DNA of 59,332 bases from Myxococcales bacterium. GTDB lineage: Bacteria; Myxococcota_A; Polyangia; Polyangiales; Polyangiaceae. The notes below the pieces were generated by a model. The model saw only the letters and a program-made list of their open reading frames with translations. It had not been told where the DNA came from and ran no database searches. This document shows positions 17,505 through 25,264 of this stretch, in pieces. The DNA lies in NCBI GenBank assembly GCA_025351875.1, contig JANXVA010000307.1, positions 1-59,332 on the forward strand, read 5' to 3'. Numbering within the stretch: position 1 is the first letter of the stretch; each line of letters starts with the position of its first letter. The translations under genes and the position numbers were made by a program.

Positions 17505-18581
17505 TCAGTAGCCTCCGCCGTGGCTGGCCGGCGTCGTAACATGGACGCTCAGGCGTCCGAGCAGACCGTTCTCTTCCGCGTTCGGTCCGGCGGTGAACCA
17601 GAGCGTGTGGTGGCTATCGTTCGCGAGCCCCCACAGTCCGTCGATCACGAGCGCCTTGCCCGCGGCGTTGCCGAGCGTGCCCTTCCACTTTCCGTGGAAG
17701 CCGCCGCCCGTCGCGTCGCTGAGCTCGAACGCGTTGATCTTGCCGTCTCCGAAGTTGCCGACGAGGAGCGTCTCCTTCGCGAGGTTGCCGACCTTCTCCT
17801 CGGTGATCGCCATTCCCCACGGCGAGTTCAGCGGACCGCGCGTGACGAGGCGCTGCTTCAGGTTGCCCTGGGCGTCGAAGACGTTGATGAGGCCGTGGCC
17901 CGCGCCCTTGACGTCGTCGTGGGCGTCCGCGTCCGGCTTGGCGTAGCTCACGAACAGGTAGCCCTCGTACTCCCAGACGTTGAAGGGAGCGAAGCCTTGG
18001 GGCAGCGCGCTGTCGACGAAGCCGCCCGAGCAGGCCTGGAGCTGGTAGTTGCTGTCGAACATGTCGACGCGAGCCGTCTTGAAGTTCGCGACGTAGAGCT
18101 TGTCGCCAGCGATGGCCGCGCCCTTGTAGTTCGCGGTCGAGGAGTGCGCGCGGAGCGTCGCGCTACCGCCGCCCTTCCAGCCCATGATGCTGCCCGCTTC
18201 GGTCACGGTGATGAACTTGTCGCCGAGGAAGCCCGTGCCGGCGTTGAAGATCTGAGCCGTCGGTCCTTCGCCGTTGGGCATCGCGACGGAGAGGAGGAGC
18301 TTGCCGCTCGCGTCGTAGACGGTCGACTTGCCGCTGCCTGCGGCCGATACCCAGGCCGCGCCGTTGGACGGGTTGAAGGCGATGCCCCACGCATTCTTCA
18401 AGCTCGCGTCGACGTGCGAAGCGCCCGCCGTATCGGCGACCACCCGGGTCACATCCATCGCCTGGACGATCTTCGCCGAGCGAAGCTCGTCGGCGGTGAT
18501 CTCGCTGTCATCCTGGGTGACGTCGGCTGAGCTGCAGGCCGCGGCGAGAAGCGAGATGGCGAGGAGAAGCTGGTTGCGCAT
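17505..18581 (-). CDS. TIGR03118-like beta-propeller lipoprotein
   Basis: The ATG at 18581 gives the signal MRNQLLLAISLLAAAC with a clear lipobox; the frame opens 53 codons earlier without signal features. The 358-residue product has repeated beta-propeller blades including the characteristic NAWGIAFNPSNGAAWVSAAG, followed by STVYDASGKLLLSVAMP and INVFDAQGNLKQRLVTRGPL. This matches the TIGR03118 family of secreted proteins with no known function. A purine-rich AAGGA lies a few bases upstream of the start, so unlike many genes here it may have a leader with a ribosome-binding site. Confidence 0.88.
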   Translation of the reverse strand: MRNQLLLAISLLAAACSSADVTQDDSEITADELRSAKIVQAMDVTRVVADTAGASHVDASLKNAWGIAFNPSNGAAWVSAAGSGKSTVYDASGKLLLSVAMPNGEGPTAQIFNAGTGFLGDKFITVTEAGSIMGWKGGGSATLRAHSSTANYKGAAIAGDKLYVANFKTARVDMFDSNYQLQACSGGFVDSALPQGFAPFNVWEYEGYLFVSYAKPDADAHDDVKGAGHGLINVFDAQGNLKQRLVTRGPLNSPWGMAITEEKVGNLAKETLLVGNFGDGKINAFELSDATGGGFHGKWKGTLGNAAGKALVIDGLWGLANDSHHTLWFTAGPNAEENGLLGRLSVHVTTPASHGGGY

Positions 18582-19084
18582 GGGGAGGAGTCCTTCGGGA
18601 AAGAGGTCGGCTGCGCGGAGGCGCGCCGTGGGTGGGTTGCGCGCGGTTCGCGTCGCCGACATCTCCTGACAGTGCCCACCGCCCGCGGCCACGCTCCCTC
18701 CCGCCACGCACCCTTTCCAAATCGGAAACCCCCTCCACACCCCCCAAAGTGCCTACAAAAAAGCCTGATCAAGCATCCGCAACTCCGCGCCCCGCCTACC
18801 CAACTACGCAGCGTCACCAGCAACCCGCCCTCGCCCCTCAAACCCCAGACGCAGAGGCGGTGCAGGGGCGCGGCCCGCTCCCGCGTGCACGGTAGCGGCA
18901 TCGACGTCGGCAGGTCGCAAGCCCTCCGCAGGCACGGCTTGGGGACCCACTAACCACGCCCAAACAATCTTGCGACGGCAGCAAGTGGGGTCGCCGTGCC
19001 CGGGATCACCTCGCAGCAAGGCAAGACAGCGACTTGCACGCGGGAGCGGGCCGCGCCCCGGAACCGCCGACCTGATCCGCGGGC
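18582..19084. other. 503-bp gene-free region between two minus-strand genes
   Basis: No credible coding frame is present. The left part (18690-18800) is C-rich on the plus strand with a short A-run at 18757-18762. The right part is dominated by the long inverted repeat listed separately. Promoter elements for the lipoprotein gene at 18581 should lie here but none matches a consensus well. Confidence 0.6.
18865..19059. repeat. Perfect 25-bp inverted repeat bounding a 195-bp hairpin-forming element
   Basis: Bases 18865-18889 (beginning GGGGCGCGGCCCGC) are the exact reverse complement of 19035-19059. Inside the 145-bp interior there are further matching arms: 18931-18938 (GGCACGGC) with 18993-19000, and 18946-18951 with 18984-18989, plus a small CTTGC...GCAAG hairpin at the centre. 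The whole could fold into one long imperfect stem. It begins 26 bp after the stop of the Tim44-like gene. No target duplication flanks it. It may be a miniature mobile element, a REP/REPIN-like unit or a large terminator. Confidence 0.7.
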
Positions 19085-20692
19085 TCAGCCGGTATAAACC
19101 TCGTCCTGCTCGATCCGCGAAAGGACCCAGTCGTACTCGCCGCCGGTCACCTTCACCGCGCAGTACTCGCAGTTGCCGGTCATGCTGATCTTGAGCGGCG
19201 CGCCGCAGTTCGGACACTGCCTCTCGCCCTTGTCGGTCTTCTTCTTCTGGGCGCCGCGGATGAGCGTCCAGTACTCGGAGTACGAGCGCTGAACGCTCTG
19301 GCTACCGGACATGAGGCGTCCGTCCTCCGAGACGGTGAAGTCGAGGCCGGTCGCATACAAGCGCAACGTCACCGCGTCGTAGTACGCGTCGGTCGTCGCG
19401 TTCGCGAGCTCGAGGCGCGTGATGCGTGAGCCGTCGGTGCGGTTGATGCATTTACCGTTGCGATAGAGGTCGATCCAGTAGAGCTGCGACTGGAACAGGT
19501 TGTCGCTCACGAACGGGCGCACGCGCGAGGGATCGCGGGAGACCCAGCCGGCGTGGAACTCCTGGAAGATCATCCCGACGCGGTGCTCGATGCTCTGCCA
19601 CGAGGTCGCCCCGGCGTCCTTCGCCTGGATCTGGGCGAACGTGGCCTGGGCGTTGCGGTCGAAGATCGTCGGCAGATCCGTACCCTCTTCGCCGACGCTG
19701 GAAGTGAGGAGCGGCCCCTTCGGCTCGCGCTCGAGCGTCTGCAGGCTGGAGACGGCCCAGTCCTTCGTTCCCTGCGGGACGGTCGTGTGACAGAAGTTGC
19801 AGGTCGTGCCGCGCATGTTGGAGAGCGGACCGCCGCAGTTCGGGCAGTTCAGCGTGCGAGCCTTGCCCGGATCGCGCGAGCGAGCGCCGGCCGCGCGTGT
19901 GAGACGAAGGCGGTCCTTCACGTAGTAGCGCTGCTCGCCTTGCGGCCGGTAGCGCTCGACGTAGTTCGATTCGACGACGACATCGAGCGTGACGCCGCCC
20001 TGCGGGTCGACGTCGACGGTGTCGTACGTCATCGAGCCGATGATGATGCCGTTGACCTCCCCGATGCGGCCGTCGTTCTGGAGCATCGCGCGCGCGCCGT
20101 CCGCGACGTAGGCCGCGAGCGACTCGCCCGCGCCCGCGCCGCGCGCGCGCTGCATCTCGGAGTAGAGGAAGTAGAGAAAATCCTCGAAGACGACGATCGA
20201 GAATCCCGGATCGGTCTGGCGGAGCGCCTCGAGCTTCCCGCGAAGCGGCTCGGGCCGCGGGGGCGGCTGCGCGTTCGGAGTCCAGTTCGTCGAGCCGGCG
20301 GTCGTCGACCACTCGCTCCCCTGCATCGCCGCGCCGAACTTCGCGCGCAGGACGAGGACGACGATGATGATGATGACGATCGGGATGCCGATGACGGGGC
20401 TCTCGAAGATCAGGCCGATGAGCGCGCCGCCGTCACCGCCGCCTCCACCGCCGCCGTACGAGCCACCGCCGCTGCCTCCGCCCTTGAACCCGCCGCCACC
20501 GCCACCGCCGCCACCGCCCTTGCTGCCGCCGGAGAAGGAGCCGCCGCCGCCGGGGCGTGCGTGGGCGAGCGTCGCCGAGAGGAGAACCGAGGCGACGACG
20601 CCCGCAACCGCGAGGACCTGTGCGAGGTCGCGGTTGCCGACGACGCGAAGGAGGAGAGTCGCGGGGCGGCCGAGATGGGGTGAGTGTCTCAT
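19085..20692 (-). CDS. Tim44-like membrane protein with two zinc ribbons
   Basis: After a signal-like hydrophobic segment (VLAVAGVVASVLLSATLAHA) comes a Gly-rich region of about 45 residues. A membrane helix (GIPIVIIIIVVLVL) follows, then two Tim44-like alpha/beta domains (about 145-260 and 335-480). A four-Cys zinc ribbon follows each domain: CPNCGGPL with CNFCH, and CPNCGAPL with CEYC. Tim44-like domains bind proteins or membranes in mitochondrial import and in bacterial envelope proteins. The start overlaps the stop of the TPM gene by four bases (ATGA), so the two are translationally coupled. Two zinc ribbons on a double Tim44 domain is an unusual architecture; the function is not known. 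Confidence 0.85.
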   Translation of the reverse strand: MRHSPHLGRPATLLLRVVGNRDLAQVLAVAGVVASVLLSATLAHARPGGGGSFSGGSKGGGGGGGGGGFKGGGSGGGSYGGGGGGGDGGALIGLIFESPVIGIPIVIIIIVVLVLRAKFGAAMQGSEWSTTAGSTNWTPNAQPPPRPEPLRGKLEALRQTDPGFSIVVFEDFLYFLYSEMQRARGAGAGESLAAYVADGARAMLQNDGRIGEVNGIIIGSMTYDTVDVDPQGGVTLDVVVESNYVERYRPQGEQRYYVKDRLRLTRAAGARSRDPGKARTLNCPNCGGPLSNMRGTTCNFCHTTVPQGTKDWAVSSLQTLEREPKGPLLTSSVGEEGTDLPTIFDRNAQATFAQIQAKDAGATSWQSIEHRVGMIFQEFHAGWVSRDPSRVRPFVSDNLFQSQLYWIDLYRNGKCINRTDGSRITRLELANATTDAYYDAVTLRLYATGLDFTVSEDGRLMSGSQSVQRSYSEYWTLIRGAQKKKTDKGERQCPNCGAPLKISMTGNCEYCAVKVTGGEYDWVLSRIEQDEVYTG

Positions 20693-21321
20693 GCGATCTC
20701 GTCCGGGAGCTCGTTCACGTCGTCGGCGGAGCGCTGCATCGTCGCGCCGAAGGTCTTTCCGAGCGCCTCGAGGGTCTCGGAGAATCCACGAATGTCGATG
20801 CGCGAGACTGCAGCCTCGAGCGCCGCGCGCGCCGCCTCCGCGGCGGTCTTCGCCTCAGGGGTGACTCCGGCATCGGCCACCACCGCGACGATATTCTCGA
20901 AGAGCGCGACGTAGACGAGCACGCCGGTACGGCCCGTGGTCTTCGACACGCCGAGATCGTAGAACGCGGCCTTCGCGGCCTGCTCGACGATGCCCCGCCG
21001 CTTCTCCTCGGAGAGCGCGAGGCGTTGGAGCGGCGGGAGAATGCGAGAGAGGATGTTACCGATCGCGAAGCCCGTCAGCGTGTCGATGGGCATCATCGTC
21101 GTGCTGAAATCGAGGGGGAAGAAGAGGAGGAAGAGCAGAGTCAGCAGCGCGAAGACAGCGCCATAGAGGAGGTGAACCTCGGGATACGCGCGCGCGTGCT
21201 TCTTCACTGTGACCACGAGCTCGGCAGACGTCTCCGCCTCGAAGGCCTTCACAGCGGCGACCGCGCGAGCCTTGGCCTTCGTATCGAGGAAGGAGAGACG
21301 CGCCGGCAGGTCGGTGCTCAT
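20689..21321 (-). CDS. TPM-domain membrane protein
   Basis: The 210-residue protein has the TPM fold (PF04536 type). The opening helix ARAVAAVKAFEAETSAELVV leads to VTVKKHARAYPEVHLLYG, and the core segments are TTGRTGVLVYVALFENIVAVVADAGV and RIDIRGFSETLEALGKTF. One or two membrane helices (VFALLTLLFLLFFPLDF and the following segment) interrupt the domain, an arrangement seen in bacterial TPM proteins of the envelope. It is the first gene of a two-gene operon with the Tim44-like gene (four-base overlap). A shared role in envelope protein assembly is plausible but unproven. Confidence 0.87.
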   Translation of the reverse strand: MSTDLPARLSFLDTKAKARAVAAVKAFEAETSAELVVTVKKHARAYPEVHLLYGAVFALLTLLFLLFFPLDFSTTMMPIDTLTGFAIGNILSRILPPLQRLALSEEKRRGIVEQAAKAAFYDLGVSKTTGRTGVLVYVALFENIVAVVADAGVTPEAKTAAEAARAALEAAVSRIDIRGFSETLEALGKTFGATMQRSADDVNELPDEIA

Positions 21322-21330
21322 CGAGAGAGC

Positions 21331-21336
21331 AAGGTA
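21331..21336 (-). promoter_or_regulatory. Putative -10 box TACCTT before TPM operon
   Basis: On the minus strand TACCTT ends 9 nt before the ATG at 21321, within a relatively A/T-rich stretch (TTTTGATACCTT). Confidence 0.35.
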
Positions 21337-21418
21337 TCAAAACGCCAGTGTGCGCCCTGGAAATGATTGCGTAGGCCTAGTGGGCGCCGCTCGCTCTTCG
21401 AGCGCTGGGGACGAGATC

Positions 21419-21442
21419 GGGCACGGGCACGGGCACGGGCAC
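21419..21442. repeat. Hexanucleotide tandem repeat (GGGCAC)4
   Basis: Four exact tandem copies of GGGCAC lie in non-coding DNA between the TPM gene and the transposase relic. No function is apparent; slippage could change copy number. Confidence 0.7.
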
Positions 21443-21489
21443 GTCGAGACGAGAATCGCGGTCACGCCCGATAGCGAGGACCCTGAAAA

Positions 21490-21508
21490 ATGCATGCAGT
21501 ATGCATGC
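21490..21508. promoter_or_regulatory. Twin GCATGC site, copy 1
   Basis: Two GCATGC palindromes (21492-21497 and 21503-21508) lie 11 bp apart centre to centre, one helical turn. An 18-bp site matching at 16 positions occurs at 53967-53984. This copy is 169 bp upstream of the TPM operon start. It could be an operator for a dimeric regulator bound twice on one face, or a relic of the neighbouring mobile element. Confidence 0.35.
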
Positions 21509-21528
21509 CGCCCCAGCGAGCAATCTTG

Positions 21529-22024
21529 ATGAGTCACATCGTCGAGAATGGCTCCGACTTCGTCATTCGTGTCCGGCACGATCGGCTCCTTGGGCCCAGC
21601 AAAGGCGATCGCCTCAGTGACGCTCTCGCGAAGTCACCATCCAAAAGCCCGCGTATCTCAAGGTCGGTGCGGTTCAGCTCTCGCTCAACGTAGTCCCAGT
21701 TCGAGAGCCTTCAACTCGAGTCGCGTCTCGCGCTCACGAACGCACTGGCGGTGTACCTCCCGATCGCGTGGCTGCTTCTTCATCTTCGTGTCATGAGCCG
21801 CGACGAGACAGCGCCCGCGGAGCTCGTCATGAGCGAGCTCCAACTCTTCTGCCTACGCGCGGCCAATGCGAAGCTCGAGAACAAGCCACTGCCGGCGGTC
21901 CTCTCCGCCCGTGACGCGCTCCTTGCGGTCGCGAGGCTCGGCGGCCACCTCAAAAACAACGGCGAGCCGGGCTGGCTGGTCATAGGCCGCGGCCTACACG
22001 ACGTCCTGATGATCAATCCTCAGG
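21529..22024 (+). pseudogene. Tn5/IS4-family transposase relic, internally deleted and frameshifted
   Basis: Three pieces match the order of a Tn5-like transposase. Frame one reads HIVENGSDFVIRVRHDRLLG then GDRLSDALAKS (to about 21640). A second frame reads YLKVGAVQLSLNVVPVREPS (21654-21713). Frame one returns, after an in-frame TAG at 21691, with LQLESRLALTNALAVYLPIAW. It continues to the C-terminal ARLGGHLKNNGEPGWLVIGRG, typical of the dimerisation tail of this family. The segment carrying the last catalytic acidic residue is missing, and the N-terminal third is absent. It cannot encode an active enzyme. No terminal repeats were found. The 21322-21528 stretch otherwise holds only the promoter, repeat and twin site listed. 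Confidence 0.75.
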
Positions 22025-22035
22025 GGAGCGCCCCG

Positions 22036-22740
22036 CTAGGAAGCCTTGCGGTACTCGTCGCGCTCGACCTTGCCGTCGCGAAGGGTGACGACGCGCGCCA
22101 TCCCGGCCGCGAGGGCCGAGTTGTGCGTGACGATCACGATGGTCGTCTTGCGGGTCTCGTTCACCTTGTAGAAGAGCTGGTGCATCTGCTCGCTGGTGCG
22201 CGAGTCGAGGTTGCCGGTCGGCTCGTCCGCCAGGAGCAGCTTGGGCTCGAGGATGAGCGCGCGCGCCAGGGCGACGCGCTGCTGCTCGCCGCCGGAGAGC
22301 TCGCCTGGCCGATGGAGCATCCGGTCCTTCAGACCGACCTCCTCGAGGAGCGCCGCGGCGCGGGGTTCCATCTCCTTGCGCGGCAGCCCCTGGATCATCC
22401 CCGGCATGAGGATGTTCTCGAGGGCGTTGAACTCGGGCAGGAGGTGGTGGAACTGGAAGACGAAGCCGATGGTCCGGTTGCGCAGCGCCGCGAGGCGCGT
22501 GCCCGACATGGTGGTGAGCTCCTCACCGGCGACCTTGATCGAGCCGGAGCTCACGATGTCGAGCGTGCCGATGCAGTGCAGGAGCGTCGATTTACCGGCG
22601 CCCGACTGACCGACGATGCCGATCATCTCGCCTTCGTTGATCGTCAGGTCGATGCCGCACAGGACCTCGAGCGTCCGTCCCATGTGCTGGAACGATTTTT
22701 TCACGTCCGAGGCGACGACGAGGGGAACGGGCGCAGTCAT
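22036..22740 (-). CDS. lolD: LolD-type ABC transporter ATP-binding protein
   Basis: This 234-residue ATPase powers release of outer-membrane lipoproteins from the inner membrane. Walker A is GQSGAGKST, the Q-loop region is [18 protein letters not shown], the signature is [15 protein letters not shown], and Walker B reads [12 protein letters not shown] with a downstream TIVIVTHN switch. The sequence is of the MacB/LolD subfamily. It is the third gene of lysS-lolCE-lolD, 43 bp after the permease stop, so its partner is almost certainly the neighbouring LolC/E-like permease. The gene ends in TAG, just past the transposase relic. Confidence 0.95.
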   Translation of the reverse strand: MTAPVPLVVASDVKKSFQHMGRTLEVLCGIDLTINEGEMIGIVGQSGAGKSTLLHCIGTLDIVSSGSIKVAGEELTTMSGTRLAALRNRTIGFVFQFHHLLPEFNALENILMPGMIQGLPRKEMEPRAAALLEEVGLKDRMLHRPGELSGGEQQRVALARALILEPKLLLADEPTGNLDSRTSEQMHQLFYKVNETRKTTIVIVTHNSALAAGMARVVTLRDGKVERDEYRKAS

Positions 22741-22783
22741 CGAGCGACCAATTTTCTATCACGCCTGGTCACTGGGAAGCGCC

Positions 22784-25264
22784 TCATGCGTCGCGCAGCC
22801 CGTCGACCGGCCTCAGCCTGGAGGCAGCATAGGCAGGATAGAGCGTCGATAGCGTGCAGATCGTGAGCGCGGCGAGCGCGACGGTGAGAAAATCTCCGGG
22901 GTTCACGCTGATGGGTAGGCGGTCGATGTAATAGACCTCCGGGTCGAGCCTGAGGCCGAACCAGGAGAGGCCCGTGCATACGGCGAGGCCCGTCACCACG
23001 CCGAACACCGTTCCGATGCCTCCTATGATCATGCCTTCGATGATGAAGGTGCGGAGGATGGCGCCGTCACTCGCGCCGATGGCCTTGAGGATGGCGATCT
23101 CCTTGCCCTTCTCGGTGACCATCAGGAGCAGCGTGCAGACGATGCAGAAGCTCGCCACCATGATCGCGACCGACAGGATGATGAAGGTCGCGAACCGTTC
23201 GAGCTTGAGCGCGCTGAAGAGGTTCTTGTTGATGTCACGCCAGTCGCGGACGCGTAGCTCATCGCGGGCGACGGCGGCGACGACCATTGGTGTGACTCGG
23301 TCGGCGCGCTCGGCGTCGTCGACCTTCACCTCGATGGCGCTGATCCTCCCGGCGGTCTGGAAGTAGTCCTGAGCAACGTCCATCATCGTGTACACGTACG
23401 TCGCGTCGTACTCGTACATGCCGCTGTAGAAGATGGCCGCGACGCGGAACCTCTTCGTTCGAGGCATCACGCCCATCGGACCGAGGTCGCCGAGGGGTGA
23501 GACGAGCGTCACCTCGTCCCCGATGTACACGTGGAGTGTCTTCGCGAGCTCGCGGCCGAGGATGACGCCTGGTCGATCCGGCTTGTTGAGGATGACGGCG
23601 CGTACCGAAGGATCGATGTCGTCGACGAGCCCGGGCAGATCCGCGCCCTTGTAGTACTGCTCGCCGCCGGGGCCCATGCCGATCACCTCCTGCGCGGGGA
23701 GGCGCGTGAGCCGCTCGGGGTGCTCGAGGTAGTCGAGCTTGCCGACCTCGATGTTGTTCGAGAGCTCGATGACGCTGTGGATGGAAGCGGGGTCGATGCC
23801 GGTGACGACGACGCCGGCGAGATTCGATGCGCTCGAGGCCATGACCTCGCCGTGCACGACGGGCGTGGCGCCGACCACGCCAGGGATCTTCCGGATGCGC
23901 TCGAGCGCCGTGTCGTACTCGCCGAACGGCGTGCCGGGCGTCGTATCGACGACGATGTGAGCGTTGTTGCCGAGGATCTTGCGCTTCAGGTCCTGGCTGA
24001 AGCCGCCCATGACGCTCACGACGCTGGAGAGCGCGCACGACGAGATGGCGACGCCGCAGATCGAGAGCACGCTGATGACGGTGAGGAACCCGCTCTTCTG
24101 CGAGCGCACGTGGCGTGCGGCGACGAAGGCCGTGAAGCGCCGACCCTCGAGCTGGTCGAGCATGTACGGGAGGATGAGGGCCATCATCAGGATGATGACG
24201 GCGACGCCCGTGACGATCGCCGAGGCGCGGATGAGCGCGTCGCGGATGTTCCATGCCGAGCCGCGGAGCGTGGGCAGGTTCTCGACCCAGTAGATGAGGC
24301 CGCCAAAGACCGCGGTGAGCGCGAGCAGCGAGATCCGAAGGAAGCTGCGGATCCAGGCGCTGCCGGCCTCGGGCGGGAAATAGGGCATTCCCACTCGTCC
24401 CGAGAGGCGGGCGTACGCGTAGGCCAGGCCCGCGAGGAACATCGGTGTCGTGAGGACGACGCCGATGCCGGTGAGGTTTCCGATGAGCACGAGCGGCAGG
24501 AACGCCACGTGGTAGAGCCACAGCTTGCCGAAGTGGCGGCTCGTCGCGCGCCAGCTCCGACGCATCGCCTCGATGAGCGGCAGATCCTGGTCGACCACGA
24601 AGAACGGCGTGAGCACGAAGGGGATCGCGGGGAGCGACAGCAGCGGCAGCGTCACGACCACGAGCAGCAGGTAGAGGAAGGCGAACCCGATGAGCCGCAG
24701 CAGGTGGCTCAAGTAACGGCCACCGGTGTCGGAGAGCGTGACCTTCTCCGAGCGCATCGCCGCGAGAGAGAGCTTGATCAGCGGCGCGAGGACGAGCAGG
24801 CCCATGATCGCGCTGACCAGCGACGCGACGATCGCGCGCACCTCGTACTGGAGGAGCGGCGAGCGCATGCGCTCACCCGCGAGGAGCGCGAGGATCTGTG
24901 GCGTGAAGGCCGCCGCACCGACCGCTGCGCCGACGGCCGCGAGCGGGATCGGCAGCGCGACGAGCGCGGCCTTCCAGCGGACCTTGCGCGTGGTCCAGAG
25001 CGACATGCCGAGCGCTTCGCCGATCGTCCACGCCTGCTCGTCGTTCGACCATTCGTGCTCGGTGAGGCGAGCGCCCGGGTCGAACGCCACCGCGTCATCC
25101 TGCTTGAGGCCGGAGAGAATGCGAAGGAGGCCCACGACGAAGAGGCCGACGGTGACGAGGTAGCGACCCCCCGTATTCACGGCGTGGAAGTAGCTGAGCG
25201 ACGTGACGGCGGCGCCCAGTGCCACGAGGCAGAGGCCGATCAGGAGGTTGCCACGACGCCCCAT
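22784..25264 (-). CDS. LolC/LolE-type permease with a large N-terminal membrane domain
   Basis: Residues from about 380 to 826 form a complete lipoprotein-releasing permease. There is one membrane helix after KSGFLTVISVLSICGVAISS, a long periplasmic domain (NNAHIVVDTTPGTPFGEYDT onward), and three C-terminal FtsX-type helices with the coupling segment EIAILKAIGASDGAILRTF. The preceding 370 residues are unusual: they contain about eight hydrophobic helices (for example LYLLLVVVTLPLLSLPAIPF and GIGVVLTTPMFLAGLAYAY). They do not belong to LolC/E, which are normally about 400 residues, and resemble polytopic membrane domains of unknown role. The start overlaps the lysS stop by one base (TGATG). 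With LolD it should extract lipoproteins from the inner membrane, fitting the many lipoproteins encoded nearby. Confidence 0.88.
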   Translation of the reverse strand: MGRRGNLLIGLCLVALGAAVTSLSYFHAVNTGGRYLVTVGLFVVGLLRILSGLKQDDAVAFDPGARLTEHEWSNDEQAWTIGEALGMSLWTTRKVRWKAALVALPIPLAAVGAAVGAAAFTPQILALLAGERMRSPLLQYEVRAIVASLVSAIMGLLVLAPLIKLSLAAMRSEKVTLSDTGGRYLSHLLRLIGFAFLYLLLVVVTLPLLSLPAIPFVLTPFFVVDQDLPLIEAMRRSWRATSRHFGKLWLYHVAFLPLVLIGNLTGIGVVLTTPMFLAGLAYAYARLSGRVGMPYFPPEAGSAWIRSFLRISLLALTAVFGGLIYWVENLPTLRGSAWNIRDALIRASAIVTGVAVIILMMALILPYMLDQLEGRRFTAFVAARHVRSQKSGFLTVISVLSICGVAISSCALSSVVSVMGGFSQDLKRKILGNNAHIVVDTTPGTPFGEYDTALERIRKIPGVVGATPVVHGEVMASSASNLAGVVVTGIDPASIHSVIELSNNIEVGKLDYLEHPERLTRLPAQEVIGMGPGGEQYYKGADLPGLVDDIDPSVRAVILNKPDRPGVILGRELAKTLHVYIGDEVTLVSPLGDLGPMGVMPRTKRFRVAAIFYSGMYEYDATYVYTMMDVAQDYFQTAGRISAIEVKVDDAERADRVTPMVVAAVARDELRVRDWRDINKNLFSALKLERFATFIILSVAIMVASFCIVCTLLLMVTEKGKEIAILKAIGASDGAILRTFIIEGMIIGGIGTVFGVVTGLAVCTGLSWFGLRLDPEVYYIDRLPISVNPGDFLTVALAALTICTLSTLYPAYAASRLRPVDGLRDA

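Noticed and set aside
20400..20560. G/C-rich microsatellite-like DNA
   Set aside because: It encodes the Gly-rich linker of the Tim44-like protein and has no fixed repeat unit.
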